From: Paracoccaceae bacterium
Lineage (GTDB): Bacteria > Pseudomonadota > Alphaproteobacteria > Rhodobacterales > Rhodobacteraceae
NCBI GenBank assembly: GCA_028150825.1
Contig: JAOGIM010000006.1
Span: 33,140-97,139, forward strand
Direction of reading: 5' to 3'
Length of the DNA: 64,000 nt
Below the pieces are notes generated by a model. The model did no database searches and was not told where the DNA came from. It worked only from the letters and a program-made list of their open reading frames with translations. The number at the start of each line of letters is the position of its first letter. Positions within the stretch are counted from its first letter, which is position 1. Below, piece by piece: positions 46,260-55,521 of the stretch. The translations under genes and the position numbers were made by a program.

Positions 46260-47144
46260 ATGACGAACTTACCACAAACAACTTCAAATAATCCCTATCC
46301 AGCAGGCAAAGGTCGCATCCTTCAACATAAAGGTATGATGATTGGATCTCTGATTGTCATTTTTGTTATGCTTTTAGCCATACTTGCACCATTAATTGCG
46401 CCACATGATCCTTATTATCAGGATCTTCTTAATCGCCTAAAGCCGCCAGTATGGGACACGCGCGGAAGCTGGGACCATATACTAGGCACAGACCATCTAG
46501 GACGGGATTATCTTTCTAGGCTGATTTACGGAGCGAGAATATCGTTATTAATTGGAATAGGCGCAGCCATGATTTCTGGAATAATTGGCACTTTTTTAGG
46601 TGTCATGGCCGGATATTTTGGCGGGCGAGTAGATATGGTGGTTACTTTTTTAATCACCGTTCGTTTATCGATGCCTGTTGTTCTGGTAGCTCTCGCTGTG
46701 GTTGCTATAGTTGGTGGCTCTCTTCAAGTAGTCATTGCCGTTTTGGGACTACTACTCTGGGACAGATTTGCAGTGGTTATGCGTTCTTCTACATTACAGA
46801 TCCGATCAATGGATTATATTACAGCAGCTCGTGCAGTTGGCTGCTCAACAGCGCGAATATTAATGACTGAGATTATGCCAAATGTTGTTAATAATTTGAT
46901 TGTAATTGCAACTTTAGAAATTGCTCATGCAATTATTCTAGAAGCAGCTTTATCGTTTCTTGGACTAGGGGTACAGCCGCCCCTACCTTCATGGGGATTG
47001 ATGGTGTCAGAAGGCAAAGACATGATGCTTTTTGAACCATGGTTGATAACGATCCCAGGCGTTGCGCTGTTCGCTTTGGTGCTGTCGATTAATCTTTTAG
47101 GTGACGGAATGCGGGACGTTACTGCGCCTGAAAACCGGAATTAG
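46260..47144 (+). CDS. peptide-type ABC transporter permease (DppC-like)
   Basis: Second membrane subunit, 294 residues. Family marks are the N-terminal cytoplasmic segment before the first helix, HILGTDHLGRDYLSRLIYGA, the coupling loop YITAARAVGCSTARILMTEI then MPNVVNNL, and ALSFLGLGVQPPLPSWGLMV near the end. It pairs with the DppB-like subunit and is followed almost directly by the two ATPase genes. Confidence 0.93.
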   Translation: MTNLPQTTSNNPYPAGKGRILQHKGMMIGSLIVIFVMLLAILAPLIAPHDPYYQDLLNRLKPPVWDTRGSWDHILGTDHLGRDYLSRLIYGARISLLIGIGAAMISGIIGTFLGVMAGYFGGRVDMVVTFLITVRLSMPVVLVALAVVAIVGGSLQVVIAVLGLLLWDRFAVVMRSSTLQIRSMDYITAARAVGCSTARILMTEIMPNVVNNLIVIATLEIAHAIILEAALSFLGLGVQPPLPSWGLMVSEGKDMMLFEPWLITIPGVALFALVLSINLLGDGMRDVTAPENRN

Positions 47145-47152
47145 GAGTGCAA

Positions 47153-48199
47153 GTGGCAGAACAGGTATTAAATATTACAAACCTTTCGATTGACATACCT
47201 CTTTCTGGAGATGTGTTGCACGCGGTAGATGGCATCAGTGTAAGTGTTAACAAAGGTGAAACCTTATGCATAGTTGGTGAGTCAGGATGTGGAAAATCGT
47301 TAACTTCACTGGCTATAATGGATTTACTGCCGCAAAAGGCAATCCGAACTGTTGATAAGCTTGAATTAAACGGCAAGAGCATTTTAAACTACTCTGACAG
47401 AGAAATGTCCGATGTTAGGGGCAATAAAATTGGGATGATATTCCAAGAACCTATGACAAGCTTAAACCCGTCATTCACTGTTGAAAATCAGATGATTGAA
47501 ACCTTAACTCGACATCGAAATATAACTGGGAATAGCGCAAAAAAGCTAGCAGTAGAAATGCTGGAAAAGGTTGGAATAACTCCGGCAAAGCCACGCCTTA
47601 AACAGTATCCACATCAGCTATCAGGCGGTCTTCGGCAAAGAGTAATGATTGCCATGACACTACTGTGTCAACCAGAATTGATTATAGCTGACGAGCCTAC
47701 AACAGCCCTGGATGTAACAATACAGGCACAAATACTTGAACTGCTGAAAAGATTGCAATCAGACTTCAACACAGGCTTGATTTTAATAACTCATGATCTT
47801 GGCGTTGTTGCTAAAATTGCTGACCGGGTAGCTGTCATGTACGCAGGACAGATTGTTGAGGAAGGGAGCGTATACGAAATATTCGATGACCCAAGTCACC
47901 CTTACACGAAAGGATTGTTGAGTTGTATCCCGGTACCAGGAAAAATAAAAAAAGGCGAACGTTTGGGCTCAATACCCGGCATGGTGCCTTCACTGATAGG
48001 TAAATTTAGTGAATGCCGGTTCGCCGGCAGATGGACTGTTGAGCCCAGTAAGCATGATGAAAAAATTACAACCCTTATTCCTATAAAAGGGTCAAAATAT
48101 GAGTTTTCGGTCGATGGAACCACCAACCATATTGTACGATTTTGCTGCAAGCATTGCTTAGAAAGATCTAAATCTAAAATCAATAAAGGCGTCAATTAA
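47153..48199 (+). CDS. peptide-type ABC transporter ATPase (DppD-like)
   Basis: ATPase subunit of 348 residues. Walker A GESGCGKS, signature LSGGLRQRVMIAM, Walker B LIIADEPTTALD and switch His in LITHDLGVVAKIA. I start at GTG 47153, 5 nt after TTAGGAG; an earlier GTG at 47147 overlaps that site. The usual C-terminal Cys pattern of oligopeptide ATPases (CxFxxRC) is altered here to ECRFAGRW, and three Cys occur later in FCCKHCLE, so a metal site may be rearranged. The stop overlaps the next start codon by one base. Confidence 0.92.
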   Translation: MAEQVLNITNLSIDIPLSGDVLHAVDGISVSVNKGETLCIVGESGCGKSLTSLAIMDLLPQKAIRTVDKLELNGKSILNYSDREMSDVRGNKIGMIFQEPMTSLNPSFTVENQMIETLTRHRNITGNSAKKLAVEMLEKVGITPAKPRLKQYPHQLSGGLRQRVMIAMTLLCQPELIIADEPTTALDVTIQAQILELLKRLQSDFNTGLILITHDLGVVAKIADRVAVMYAGQIVEEGSVYEIFDDPSHPYTKGLLSCIPVPGKIKKGERLGSIPGMVPSLIGKFSECRFAGRWTVEPSKHDEKITTLIPIKGSKYEFSVDGTTNHIVRFCCKHCLERSKSKINKGVN

Positions 48200-49002
48200 T
48201 GGCAGAAATAATGATTGATGCAAAAAGTATTGTTAAAGACTTTAAAATTACCAAAGGGTTATTTCTTGGAAAGGAAAACCTGCGCGCAGTTGACGGAGTA
48301 TCTCTCCAAGTTTCACAAGGTGAAGTATTAGCTATAGTGGGGGAATCAGGTTGTGGAAAAACTACTTTGGCAAGAATTTTACTTGGTTTGCTGCAGCCAG
48401 ATAGTGGAAGCATAGAACTTTGTGGTTCTAAAATTGACCAGATACCTCGTTTAAAACTTGCTAAAACAGTACAGCCAATTTTTCAGGATCCCTACTCTTC
48501 TCTTAACCCTCGAAAAACAATTGGATCAATAATTACTTTACCCATGCGTGTCCAAGGTGAAAAAGAATCTACCGAGTGGACTAAAAGAGCTTTCAAAACA
48601 ATGGACCTGGTTGGATTACCTTCTCGAATGTTCAACCAATACCCTAATCAGCTTTCAGGTGGACAACGGCAGAGGGTTGCCATAGCGCGAGCCCTTATAA
48701 ATAAACCTAAAATTGTGATATGCGACGAACCAACATCTGCATTAGACGTATCAGTCCAATCACAAATACTTAATCTTTTAAATGATCTTCGGGAAGAATT
48801 GAACCTTACATATGTTTTAATAAGCCATAATTTGGCGGTTGTAGAGCATATGGCAACTCGAGTCGCCGTGATGTATTTTGGTGAGAAGGTAGAGGAGTCT
48901 GAAACTGACAAACTTTTCTCAAACCCACAACACAACTATACTAAAACTCTTCTTTCGTCCATACTTCCGCCTGACCCAAGACAAAGATCAAAAGAAAATT
49001 AG
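48199..49002 (+). CDS. peptide-type ABC transporter ATPase (DppF-like)
   Basis: Second ATPase, 267 residues. Walker A GESGCGKTT, signature LSGGQRQRVAIARAL, Walker B IVICDEPTSALDVS and switch His in LISHNLAVVEHMA. It is shorter than most DppF proteins (about 320) because the C-terminal Cys-containing extension is missing; it ends soon after HNYTKTLLSSILPPDPRQRS. ATG overlaps the preceding TAA. It is the last plus-strand gene of the operon; the amidase converges from the other side. Confidence 0.92.
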   Translation: MAEIMIDAKSIVKDFKITKGLFLGKENLRAVDGVSLQVSQGEVLAIVGESGCGKTTLARILLGLLQPDSGSIELCGSKIDQIPRLKLAKTVQPIFQDPYSSLNPRKTIGSIITLPMRVQGEKESTEWTKRAFKTMDLVGLPSRMFNQYPNQLSGGQRQRVAIARALINKPKIVICDEPTSALDVSVQSQILNLLNDLREELNLTYVLISHNLAVVEHMATRVAVMYFGEKVEESETDKLFSNPQHNYTKTLLSSILPPDPRQRSKEN

Positions 49003-49061
49003 CTCCTTTGTATATTCTTTTCTTAAAAGCCCCATTTTTTGAGAGAGGTTAACACACTATT

Positions 49062-50501
49062 TTAATTTGTGTTTTGTAGCTGAGTTATGTTGGGTATGGG
49101 GCGAACGCTAGATGAGTTTTGGGAAAGTACAGTCTCAATTGACTTTGCTACAGCAATTACAAGACTGTCGTCTCCAGGTGCTCCAAGGACTTGGATACCA
49201 AACGGCATGCTGGCGTGGTCGAGCCCGCAAGGAATAGTTACACCACAAGCAAGAGCCATAGTGGGAAGATATGTGATACCCAACCATCGCATATAGGTGT
49301 CCATTCGGATATCATCGATTTCGTTCACTGACCACTCACTATGCAGAAACGGCGTAGTAGCCGTGGCTGGGCATATTACTACATCAATTCTGTTCAAAAG
49401 GTTGATCCAATCTCTTGAAATTTTGGATTGTTGTAAATGTGCTACGGCGACATCTTCAAGAGTATATTGCCGACCACGATCTACATTATCTAACACATTT
49501 GGACTTAACTCTTTGCGATTATTGCGCACACGCTGGCCATGGGCTGCAACAAAATTAACACCACGCAGAATTTCAAAACAGTTATCTCCATTTTCAAAAT
49601 TTGGGTTCTCATAGTTCACACTTTTAAAATTATGGCTGAATAATTGAGCGCGTTTAGCAAAGATTGAGCGGTATTTTTTTGACATCACTGCGGAGCCAAG
49701 ATCGGGAGTAATCATTGCATTAATATTGGAAAGGTCTGCAGGTTCTAGTTTCTTGCAAAAATCTGCATCTGCACCATTAGAAAATGGATCCAACCGATTA
49801 ACTCCAGATTGAGCTTGCAACAGCAAGTAAGCGTCGTCAACGGTACGTGCCATTGGGCCAAGAACAGAGAAAGGGAGAAGAGCGACTGGGCGTGCTTCGG
49901 CAGGTACCACGCCCGGGCTGGGACGAATTCCAACCACACCACAAAAACTAGCTGGCGTACGCAGACTTCCACCATAATCAGAACCGGTGGCGATCGGTAC
50001 CATCCCTGTTGCCAGTGCTACAGCTGAGCCACCAGACGAGCCGCCGCAGGTCTTGAGGGTATCAAACGGATTGCCTGTTGCACCGAATACGAGGTTACGA
50101 GTATTAGCGCCCGCACCAAATTCAGGCGTGTTGGTCTTACCAAGAAGAATACCACCCTCTGCACGGATTTTAGCTACTGATCCCTGATCCTCCTCAGGGA
50201 TATAGTTAGCATAAAGCTTTGATCCTAAAGTAGTTCGTAATCCCTGAGTCAATTCAAGGTCTTTCACACCAACTGGGAGACCATGAAGCAGTCCAAGATT
50301 ATGACCGTCAAGAACTTTTCTTTCAGCGAGCTTCGCTTCTTCCTTTGCTCGTTCGTAATTCTTTGTGACCATAGCATTAAGTTTACCATCGCAACTTTCG
50401 ATGCGGTCAATGCAATTATCAATAAGCTCGGCCGGTGATATTTCCTTGCTACGGATCATCCCGCTCAGATGTACTGCACTCAAGTCACACAACTCGTTCA
50501 T
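49062..50501 (-). CDS. amidase signature family hydrolase
   Basis: Serine amidohydrolase of 479 residues with the Ser-cisSer-Lys triad: Lys80 in PVGVKDLEL, cis-Ser155 in CGGSSGGSA and nucleophile Ser179 in GSDYGGSLRTPAS. The spacing of 24 between the two Ser is typical. The Tyr in GSDYGGS replaces the more common Thr or Ile. No signal peptide, so it is cytoplasmic. It hydrolyses an amide of unknown type and may act after import by the neighbouring transporter. It is not GatA: no gatBC neighbours and no GatA-specific ends. Confidence 0.9.
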   Translation of the reverse strand: MNELCDLSAVHLSGMIRSKEISPAELIDNCIDRIESCDGKLNAMVTKNYERAKEEAKLAERKVLDGHNLGLLHGLPVGVKDLELTQGLRTTLGSKLYANYIPEEDQGSVAKIRAEGGILLGKTNTPEFGAGANTRNLVFGATGNPFDTLKTCGGSSGGSAVALATGMVPIATGSDYGGSLRTPASFCGVVGIRPSPGVVPAEARPVALLPFSVLGPMARTVDDAYLLLQAQSGVNRLDPFSNGADADFCKKLEPADLSNINAMITPDLGSAVMSKKYRSIFAKRAQLFSHNFKSVNYENPNFENGDNCFEILRGVNFVAAHGQRVRNNRKELSPNVLDNVDRGRQYTLEDVAVAHLQQSKISRDWINLLNRIDVVICPATATTPFLHSEWSVNEIDDIRMDTYMRWLGITYLPTMALACGVTIPCGLDHASMPFGIQVLGAPGDDSLVIAVAKSIETVLSQNSSSVRPIPNITQLQNTN

Positions 50502-50886
50502 ATCTTATCCCTACTAGTTAACATTTAGACCAGCCTTATGCCAATATTAACAATATTACTAACTCACTTTCAATCCGTTACGGCTCGCCCAAAATACTAT
50601 AACTATACAATCGTACTAATGTGGAAAAATCGTGAATAGAGATAGAGCACTTTCAATAAAGCGGCAAAAACACCGATAAATCAACACAGCATATTAGATA
50701 TTTTCAAGAAAATTTTATTCATTTAAAGACATTAGATAATAAAATATTTGGAAGATTATTACAGTCAGGCGGCATCAAAATCCAAATTAATTATCTGCGT
50801 CTGCCACGATAAGAACCACATACAAAACTTAGGTTACCTCTATTATACAGGATAATCTTTCACACTTGGGACACAAAAATTTATGT
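50502..50886. other. AT-rich intergenic region
   Basis: About 385 bases between two minus-strand genes. No gene is seen. It should contain the amidase promoter. Confidence 0.4.
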
Positions 50887-51417
50887 TCAAACAGCATGGA
50901 TGCCACTTGCGACTAGAAATCTTGAGACAAGGTTGTAGCCTGCAGCCACAGCCATTAACTCGACCAAATGGCGCGGCCCTAATGCATCGTAGAGGTTATC
51001 TTTTAAGACATCCGGCACCTCAATATCTTGTGTCATGGATTTTACGAAAGAAATCACATCCTGTTCGAGCTTTGAAAAAAGGCTAAGGTTAAAGTCAGCG
51101 GTATCTAGTTTTTTAAGCTCTGCCACTTGTTCAGTAGTGGCACCTGCTTCTTGATAGAGTGGGCTGTGTGCCTGAAACTCATAAGATGCTTTGTTTAAAA
51201 CTGCTACAACACACATCGTTAATTCTCGGAGCCGAGGGGCAATAGTGGTTTCGCTGCGTAATTTTCCAAAAAATATGTTCCAGCCTTCAGCTACTACTGG
51301 GCTATGAAGAAGCATCCGGTCAAGTTCATTAAGCTCACCCCCGCGACGAGTACGGATAGCATCACAAATATCTTTAGGATCATTATGATCAATAGAAAGT
51401 AAAGTTAGTTTTCCCAT
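50887..51417 (-). CDS. carboxymuconolactone decarboxylase / AhpD-like protein
   Basis: All-helical protein of 176 residues in the AhpD-like superfamily. The ATG at 51417 has AAGGAAG 8 nt upstream and beats the TTG at 51441. The core reads PRLRELTMCVVAVLNKASYE then FQAHSPLYQEAGAT: the Glu and His of ExxxH are present, but the CxxC of AhpD peroxidases is not, so a peroxidase role is unlikely. Such proteins commonly accompany catabolic clusters; the function is unknown. It lies between the amidase and the M20 peptidase on the same strand. Confidence 0.8.
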   Translation of the reverse strand: MGKLTLLSIDHNDPKDICDAIRTRRGGELNELDRMLLHSPVVAEGWNIFFGKLRSETTIAPRLRELTMCVVAVLNKASYEFQAHSPLYQEAGATTEQVAELKKLDTADFNLSLFSKLEQDVISFVKSMTQDIEVPDVLKDNLYDALGPRHLVELMAVAAGYNLVSRFLVASGIHAV

Positions 51418-51648
51418 ATAAAATTCTTCCTTTTTCCCCAACCGAAGTGATAAATAATGAGGCCCAAGCGAGTCAAAATCTAACAGAGTTAGTATAATTT
51501 TTGCGCTTGGTCTATGGCAATACTAGAGATCAATGTTCCTTTGTCCAGATTACGTTAACAATTTCAATTCTGAATAGTTTCCGCGCAATAGGCATTGAAA
51601 GCTTTCCTGTTTTATTAATCAGGATGTAGTGGCAGAATTGTGTAAAAT

Positions 51649-52779
51649 TTATTCAAGGCGCATCACCAAAGCAGACATGAGTTTAGCGCGTTCGACCAAG
51701 CTTGAGACCTCTATATGTTCGCTAAGCGTGTGCAAACCATCACCTCTGACACCCACTGAATCCAGTGTTGGTATACCCATATAGCCAGTAAAATTTCCGT
51801 CAGAACCACCACCTTGACTACGGCCAAGAAGATCAAAACCCAGATCTTTAGAAATACTTTTTGCGATTTCAAACAATGCCATTGTTCCTGGTTGGTTTGG
51901 TGGCCAAACTGGGCGAGTAACGCCACGGGTGATTTGGAACTCAACACCATCAACTTCACCTTGCATGGCCATGATACGCTTTATTCCACGCTCTAAATCT
52001 TCTTGAGTCTTAGCCATAGTTATTGCTTCAGCATCGCAGTAGGACGACACACAGTTCACCCATTGACCCGCATGGATTACGCCCACACTAAAGGTGCAAT
52101 CGGGCCCAGTCATTGCCTCTATATTAAGTATTTTTCGGGCCATGGCTGCGATAGCGGACCTTCCATCACCTAGCCGAGCACCAGCATGGCTGGGTTGCCC
52201 AACAGTGCGCAGATTAAAGCGAGCTATAGCGTACCGACCAATCGTCGCGCCACCATCCCTGTGGGCCGGCTCTGGAATCAAAACGAATTTGTTTCGCGTA
52301 GCTTCAGCTTCTATCAAACTACGGGTCGACGGCGTACCCACCTCCTCATCTGGCGTGAACAGTATCGTAACAGGTAAGGGCGTCTCAAGACTGGCTCTAA
52401 AAAGCTGGCGTATAGCTTCAACACTGGCGTAGTTACCGCCCTTCATATCCATAATGCCAGGGCCGTAACACAAATCTCCATCACGTTTGAACGGCAGCAC
52501 ATCCAGTGTTCCAATAGGGTGAACGGTATCCATATGACCCGAAATTAAAATTCCTGGCTTGCCAATATTTGGATGTGGAAAACGTGCACGTAAACTGTCA
52601 CCGAACCCCATCCTACCCGGAATACGTTCAACCGTGGCAGCAGTCGCCAAATCATAGGCCGCCAAATCCATCATTCGATTGACAGCTGCCGCATCATGGG
52701 TTGGACTTTCGCACTCGATCCAATGTTTCAGGCCAATAACCATCTCTTCTGTATCGAATGGCAATTCCAATGGGTTCAT
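51649..52779 (-). CDS. M20 family metallopeptidase (glutamate carboxypeptidase / CPG2-like)
   Basis: Di-zinc hydrolase of 376 residues that cleaves a C-terminal amino acid or an N-acyl group. Metal and catalytic residues are visible: HMDTV (His82, Asp84), IMDMKGG (bridging Asp), PDEEVG (general-base Glu plus metal Glu), IPEPAHRDGG and the late His in GLHTLSEH. GGGSDGNF matches the CPG2/ArgE/DapE group. A dimerisation domain sits in the middle (SHAGARLGDGRSAIAAMA). GGAG lies before the ATG. First gene of the minus-strand trio with the AhpD-like protein and the amidase. Confidence 0.9.
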   Translation of the reverse strand: MNPLELPFDTEEMVIGLKHWIECESPTHDAAAVNRMMDLAAYDLATAATVERIPGRMGFGDSLRARFPHPNIGKPGILISGHMDTVHPIGTLDVLPFKRDGDLCYGPGIMDMKGGNYASVEAIRQLFRASLETPLPVTILFTPDEEVGTPSTRSLIEAEATRNKFVLIPEPAHRDGGATIGRYAIARFNLRTVGQPSHAGARLGDGRSAIAAMARKILNIEAMTGPDCTFSVGVIHAGQWVNCVSSYCDAEAITMAKTQEDLERGIKRIMAMQGEVDGVEFQITRGVTRPVWPPNQPGTMALFEIAKSISKDLGFDLLGRSQGGGSDGNFTGYMGIPTLDSVGVRGDGLHTLSEHIEVSSLVERAKLMSALVMRLE

Positions 52780-53077
52780 CGTCGCATCTCCTCTCTCATC
52801 GCAGGCTTTTAAAAATCCATCCTACAAGCTGTTTAAGTCTGTATCTAGCTAAAATATTGACACTTTTTTGCCACACGGGCCGTCGTAATCTTAAATGAAA
52901 ATGCTACTTGGCAAAGTGTCAATCCTTATATCACAAGATTGTTCCATTCTTAAAATTGTCAAAACTATGCTTGAAAAATTTCAATTTTAAAGAATATCTG
53001 CACAGACGCAGAGAAATATTCGCAACGCCCTTCATATGGATTATTCAATCGTCAGGCATAATTTCTGCAACAGCTTA
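52780..53077. other. gap upstream of the M20 peptidase gene
   Basis: About 300 AT-rich bases with no gene in any frame. It should hold the promoter of the M20 gene. Confidence 0.4.
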
Positions 53078-53384
53078 CTAGCGCTCACGCAACACTAGCT
53101 CAACCACAACCCGACGTCCGACCGTAGCAGCTTGGGGCAGTGCTTCGAGCTTATCCTTAGTCTGCCGACTTGGCTAAAGATTAGCCTCTGAAATGCGCTG
53201 TAAGCCCTCAGGAGTACGTTTCCTGTAGATAACCCCAATAGATGGCACAGCGCCCATTCTGCTTAAACGCGGTTCTATGGCCCTTGGTGCCCCAACGTAT
53301 CTTTTTAAGATATCGTTGACCCGGCCAACTTGAACCAAAAGCGGTCTTTATATTGATCTTAAAGTTACCTTTAACTAATCTCAT
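53078..53384 (-). pseudogene. two overlapping minus-strand frames, at least one a relic
   Basis: From ATG 53384, with AAAGGG 7 nt upstream, a 58-codon frame reads MRLVKGNFKINIKTAFGSSW and GTKGHRTAFKQNGRC to a TGA at 53208. A second frame over the same DNA, without an ATG, reads VGRVNDILKRYVGAPRAIEP then GVIYRKRTPEGLQRISEANL, a TAG, and PSRQTKDKLEALPQAATVGR to a TAG at 53078. The second is longer and protein-like. A frameshift from the first start into the second frame would join them. No family recognised. Confidence 0.35.
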
Positions 53385-53399
53385 AACATCGCCCTTTAT

Positions 53400-53417
53400 A
53401 AGGTATTATAATACCTT
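53400..53417. promoter_or_regulatory. 18-bp perfect palindrome over a -10-like box
   Basis: AAGGTATTATAATACCTT is fully self-complementary and contains TATAAT on each strand. It lies 16 bp upstream of the ATG at 53384 and its ribosome site. It looks like an operator for a dimeric repressor. No regulator gene is adjacent. Confidence 0.5.
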
Positions 53418-53725
53418 TTTATATGTAAACGCCAGATGCAAGACACTATATTTAATTTTTTATAATAATTTTTTAGGTCACCGTCCGCGCCGGATCCAGT
53501 CTGAGGGGCGTTGCCAAGACTTGGCTTAAAAAAAGGATACGGGGGTATAATTTGTGATCCCAATAGATTTTTGGCAAAAAGAATTAGGTTACCTTGAGCG
53601 TAACAAGCCTCATTTCAGGACAACAAACTCCCCTTAACGTTGTGCCCAGTCCGTCCAGGCATGCTAACCTAGATGCCCCTATTCTAAGACTTGTTTGTCC
53701 AGATTTTGTCCGGGTGTCCGTAGTG

Positions 53726-53872
53726 TTAGTTTTTGGATTCATTGTTAACAATGATCCATCCTTTTGACTGCAAACGCACTCTGCTCTTTAAAAGGCTGTA
53801 TGCGTGTTGTCGAGCTTTGTCTGCGAGGTAGCTGAATGTAAAAATAAAACCATCTTTTACGCCTAATTGCAT
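53726..53872 (-). CDS. small hypothetical protein, coupled to the upstream broken gene
   Basis: A 48-residue frame, MQLGVKDGFIFTFSYLADKA then RQHAYSLLKSRVRLQSKG, ending NNESKN. Its ATG begins directly after the TAG of the preceding minus-strand frame (TAGATG), so the two were a translationally coupled pair. The composition is protein-like. No family recognised. The gap 53418-53725 downstream shows no gene. Confidence 0.4.
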   Translation of the reverse strand: MQLGVKDGFIFTFSYLADKARQHAYSLLKSRVRLQSKGWIIVNNESKN

Positions 53873-54085
53873 CTATTCCAGAGCAAACCCAGAAAAGGCC
53901 TGAGTTCTACTATCATCTTCATACTTCTCTAAAAGGAGGTCGACACTGTCCAGCCAAGTCAGTCCACTAAGTTACCCATCAATCAGAGCATCCAAGTTCG
54001 GCATACGTGCGATTTGGGCAAACTCTCCAGTATCAAGCCTAATGAAATCATTCAGAAATTCATAAGGCTTATTTTCACTCCTCAT
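53873..54085 (-). pseudogene. small gene with one in-frame TAA
   Basis: ATG at 54085, with GGA upstream, reads MRSENKPYEFLNDFIRLDTG then EFAQIARMPNLDALIDG, a TAA at 53972-53974, and continues in frame LSGLTWLDSVDLLLEKYEDD to a TAG at 53873. In total 70 codons with a single stop. The acidic helical composition is coherent on both sides. No family recognised. With the coupled 48-residue frame it forms a lost two-gene unit. Confidence 0.5.
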
Positions 54086-54280
54086 TTTTTTTCCAAACGC
54101 CCTAGGGCTTCTACAAATTCATCCTCGCAACCTTCTTAGTTTATATTTAAGTGCCGACCATACTACTTCAGACATGTGCAAATCTACCTATACCGCATTA
54201 AGTCAGCTTTTAAAAAATTAGAAGCGTGTTATGTATAAACAAGTTTTACCCTTTAGCAAAATTTTTTGGAAGGTATGATA

Positions 54281-55225
54281 ATGGAAAAGATTGCTATTGT
54301 TACTGGTGCGTCTCGTGGATTAGGACGTGGTATTGCACTGACCTTAGCTAAGGAAGGCGGTTGAAAAGTATATTCCACTGCAAGAAATAGTAAAGCCCTT
54401 CATGAACTGTCGAATGAAGCGTCTGGAAATAAGACAGGCGGCAGTGTTATCCCCTATGTTTTAGACCAAAACGACGATGCTGCAGTTGAACAATTTGTCT
54501 CTATTGTCTCTGCAAATAGGGGTAAAGTGGACGTTCTGGTCAATAGTTCCTATGGCGGCCTAGTAGCTATAGCACCTCATTTTGGGAAGCCATTTTGGGA
54601 GCGCCCCACGGCTGTGTTCGATGAAGCCATGAATATTGGTGTTAGAAGCTCTTACGTGATGAGCAAATTTGTTGCACCTATAATGGTTCAAAAAAAGGAA
54701 GGACTTATTATACAAACTTCAAGTTTAGGAAGCTTCCTTTACGCGTTTGACGTTGCATATGGGGTGGTTCATGCAGGTATGGATAAGCTTACTGCCGATA
54801 TGGCTATTGAACTGCGGGAACATGGCGTACAAACTATTACTCTTCATCCTCAAGGGGGTTGCAATACTGAGTTGATGAAATGGCCGGGTGCGGAAAACAC
54901 AGTCTTTGTTGGTCGGGCCGCACTGTCCTTATCTGATCAAGCATCTATCAGTGAATTAAATGAAATGAATGGGAAAATAGTATTTACTGGGGAATTAGCA
55001 CAAAAATACGGTTTTGCTCATGATAACGACCCCAACGGAGAAATCACTGCCACTAAGATTGAAGAAGCAAAATTTTTTAGAAGCCTAGCAAACAAAGTAC
55101 AATTCCAGAACCAGCAGGAAGTTAATCTGGAGGATTACAACTCTAAAACCCTACCTTGGAAACTTTCAGACTCTAACGTAAAGGGTTCTGATATGGAGGA
55201 GTTTTTTAAAGGCTTCAGAATCTAA
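54281..55225 (+). pseudogene. short-chain dehydrogenase (SDR) with in-frame TGA and lost catalytic Lys
   Basis: From ATG 54281 (GGAAGG 7 nt upstream) the frame reads MEKIAIVTGASRGLGRGIAL with the NAD-binding TGASRGLG, then TGA at 54362-54364 where the family has an ordinary residue, and continues without a break to 55225. The later part keeps DVLVNSSYGG, the Ser region QTSSLGS and the Tyr of AYGVVHAGMDK, but the Lys of YxxxK is His. Total 314 codons, close to DHRS1-like SDRs. The only in-frame restart is a GTG at 54527. The stop and the missing Lys together suggest a dying or repurposed gene. Confidence 0.8.
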
Positions 55226-55383
55226 AAAATCAGCTACATTCACGTTGATGAGAATAAATATGTGTCAAGAGGGTTGCGATGAGTGACAGTGTTATCAGGA
55301 TGATGCCCATAAGTTTATCAAATGTGTGATATCCAGTTTATACGCCCGATAGTAAAAAAATGGGGGAAAAATATCTTCAACTT

Positions 55384-55521
55384 TCAAATTATAAACAGTA
55401 ACGAAGCGATAACTTGTTCACTTCCATTTGGAACGGTCATGTATAATTCCAACTCTTCTAATTGGTCATAAATATTATCCTCAGCCTCCCAGTAGCAAAA
55501 AAAGAAATCTTGCGGACCCAT
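55384..55521 (-). CDS. small hypothetical protein
   Basis: A 45-residue acidic frame, MGPQDFFFCYWEAEDNIYDQ then LEELELYMTVPNGSEQVIAS, with AGGAG 4 nt before the ATG. A preceding frame reads KLDWQTLLENNSSTDKGFIR and IGTFDKSKCGQE, and its TAA overlaps the ATG. Either a coupled pair or one frameshifted gene whose start is lost. No family recognised. The rest of 55226-55802 is empty. Confidence 0.4.
   Translation of the reverse strand: MGPQDFFFCYWEAEDNIYDQLEELELYMTVPNGSEQVIASLLFII

Noticed and set aside
54362..54364. The in-frame TGA of the SDR gene as a selenocysteine or recoded codon
   Set aside because: No SECIS-like hairpin is evident after it, SDRs have no selenoprotein members I know of, no selenocysteine machinery genes are in the window, and TAA and TAG interrupt other frames nearby.
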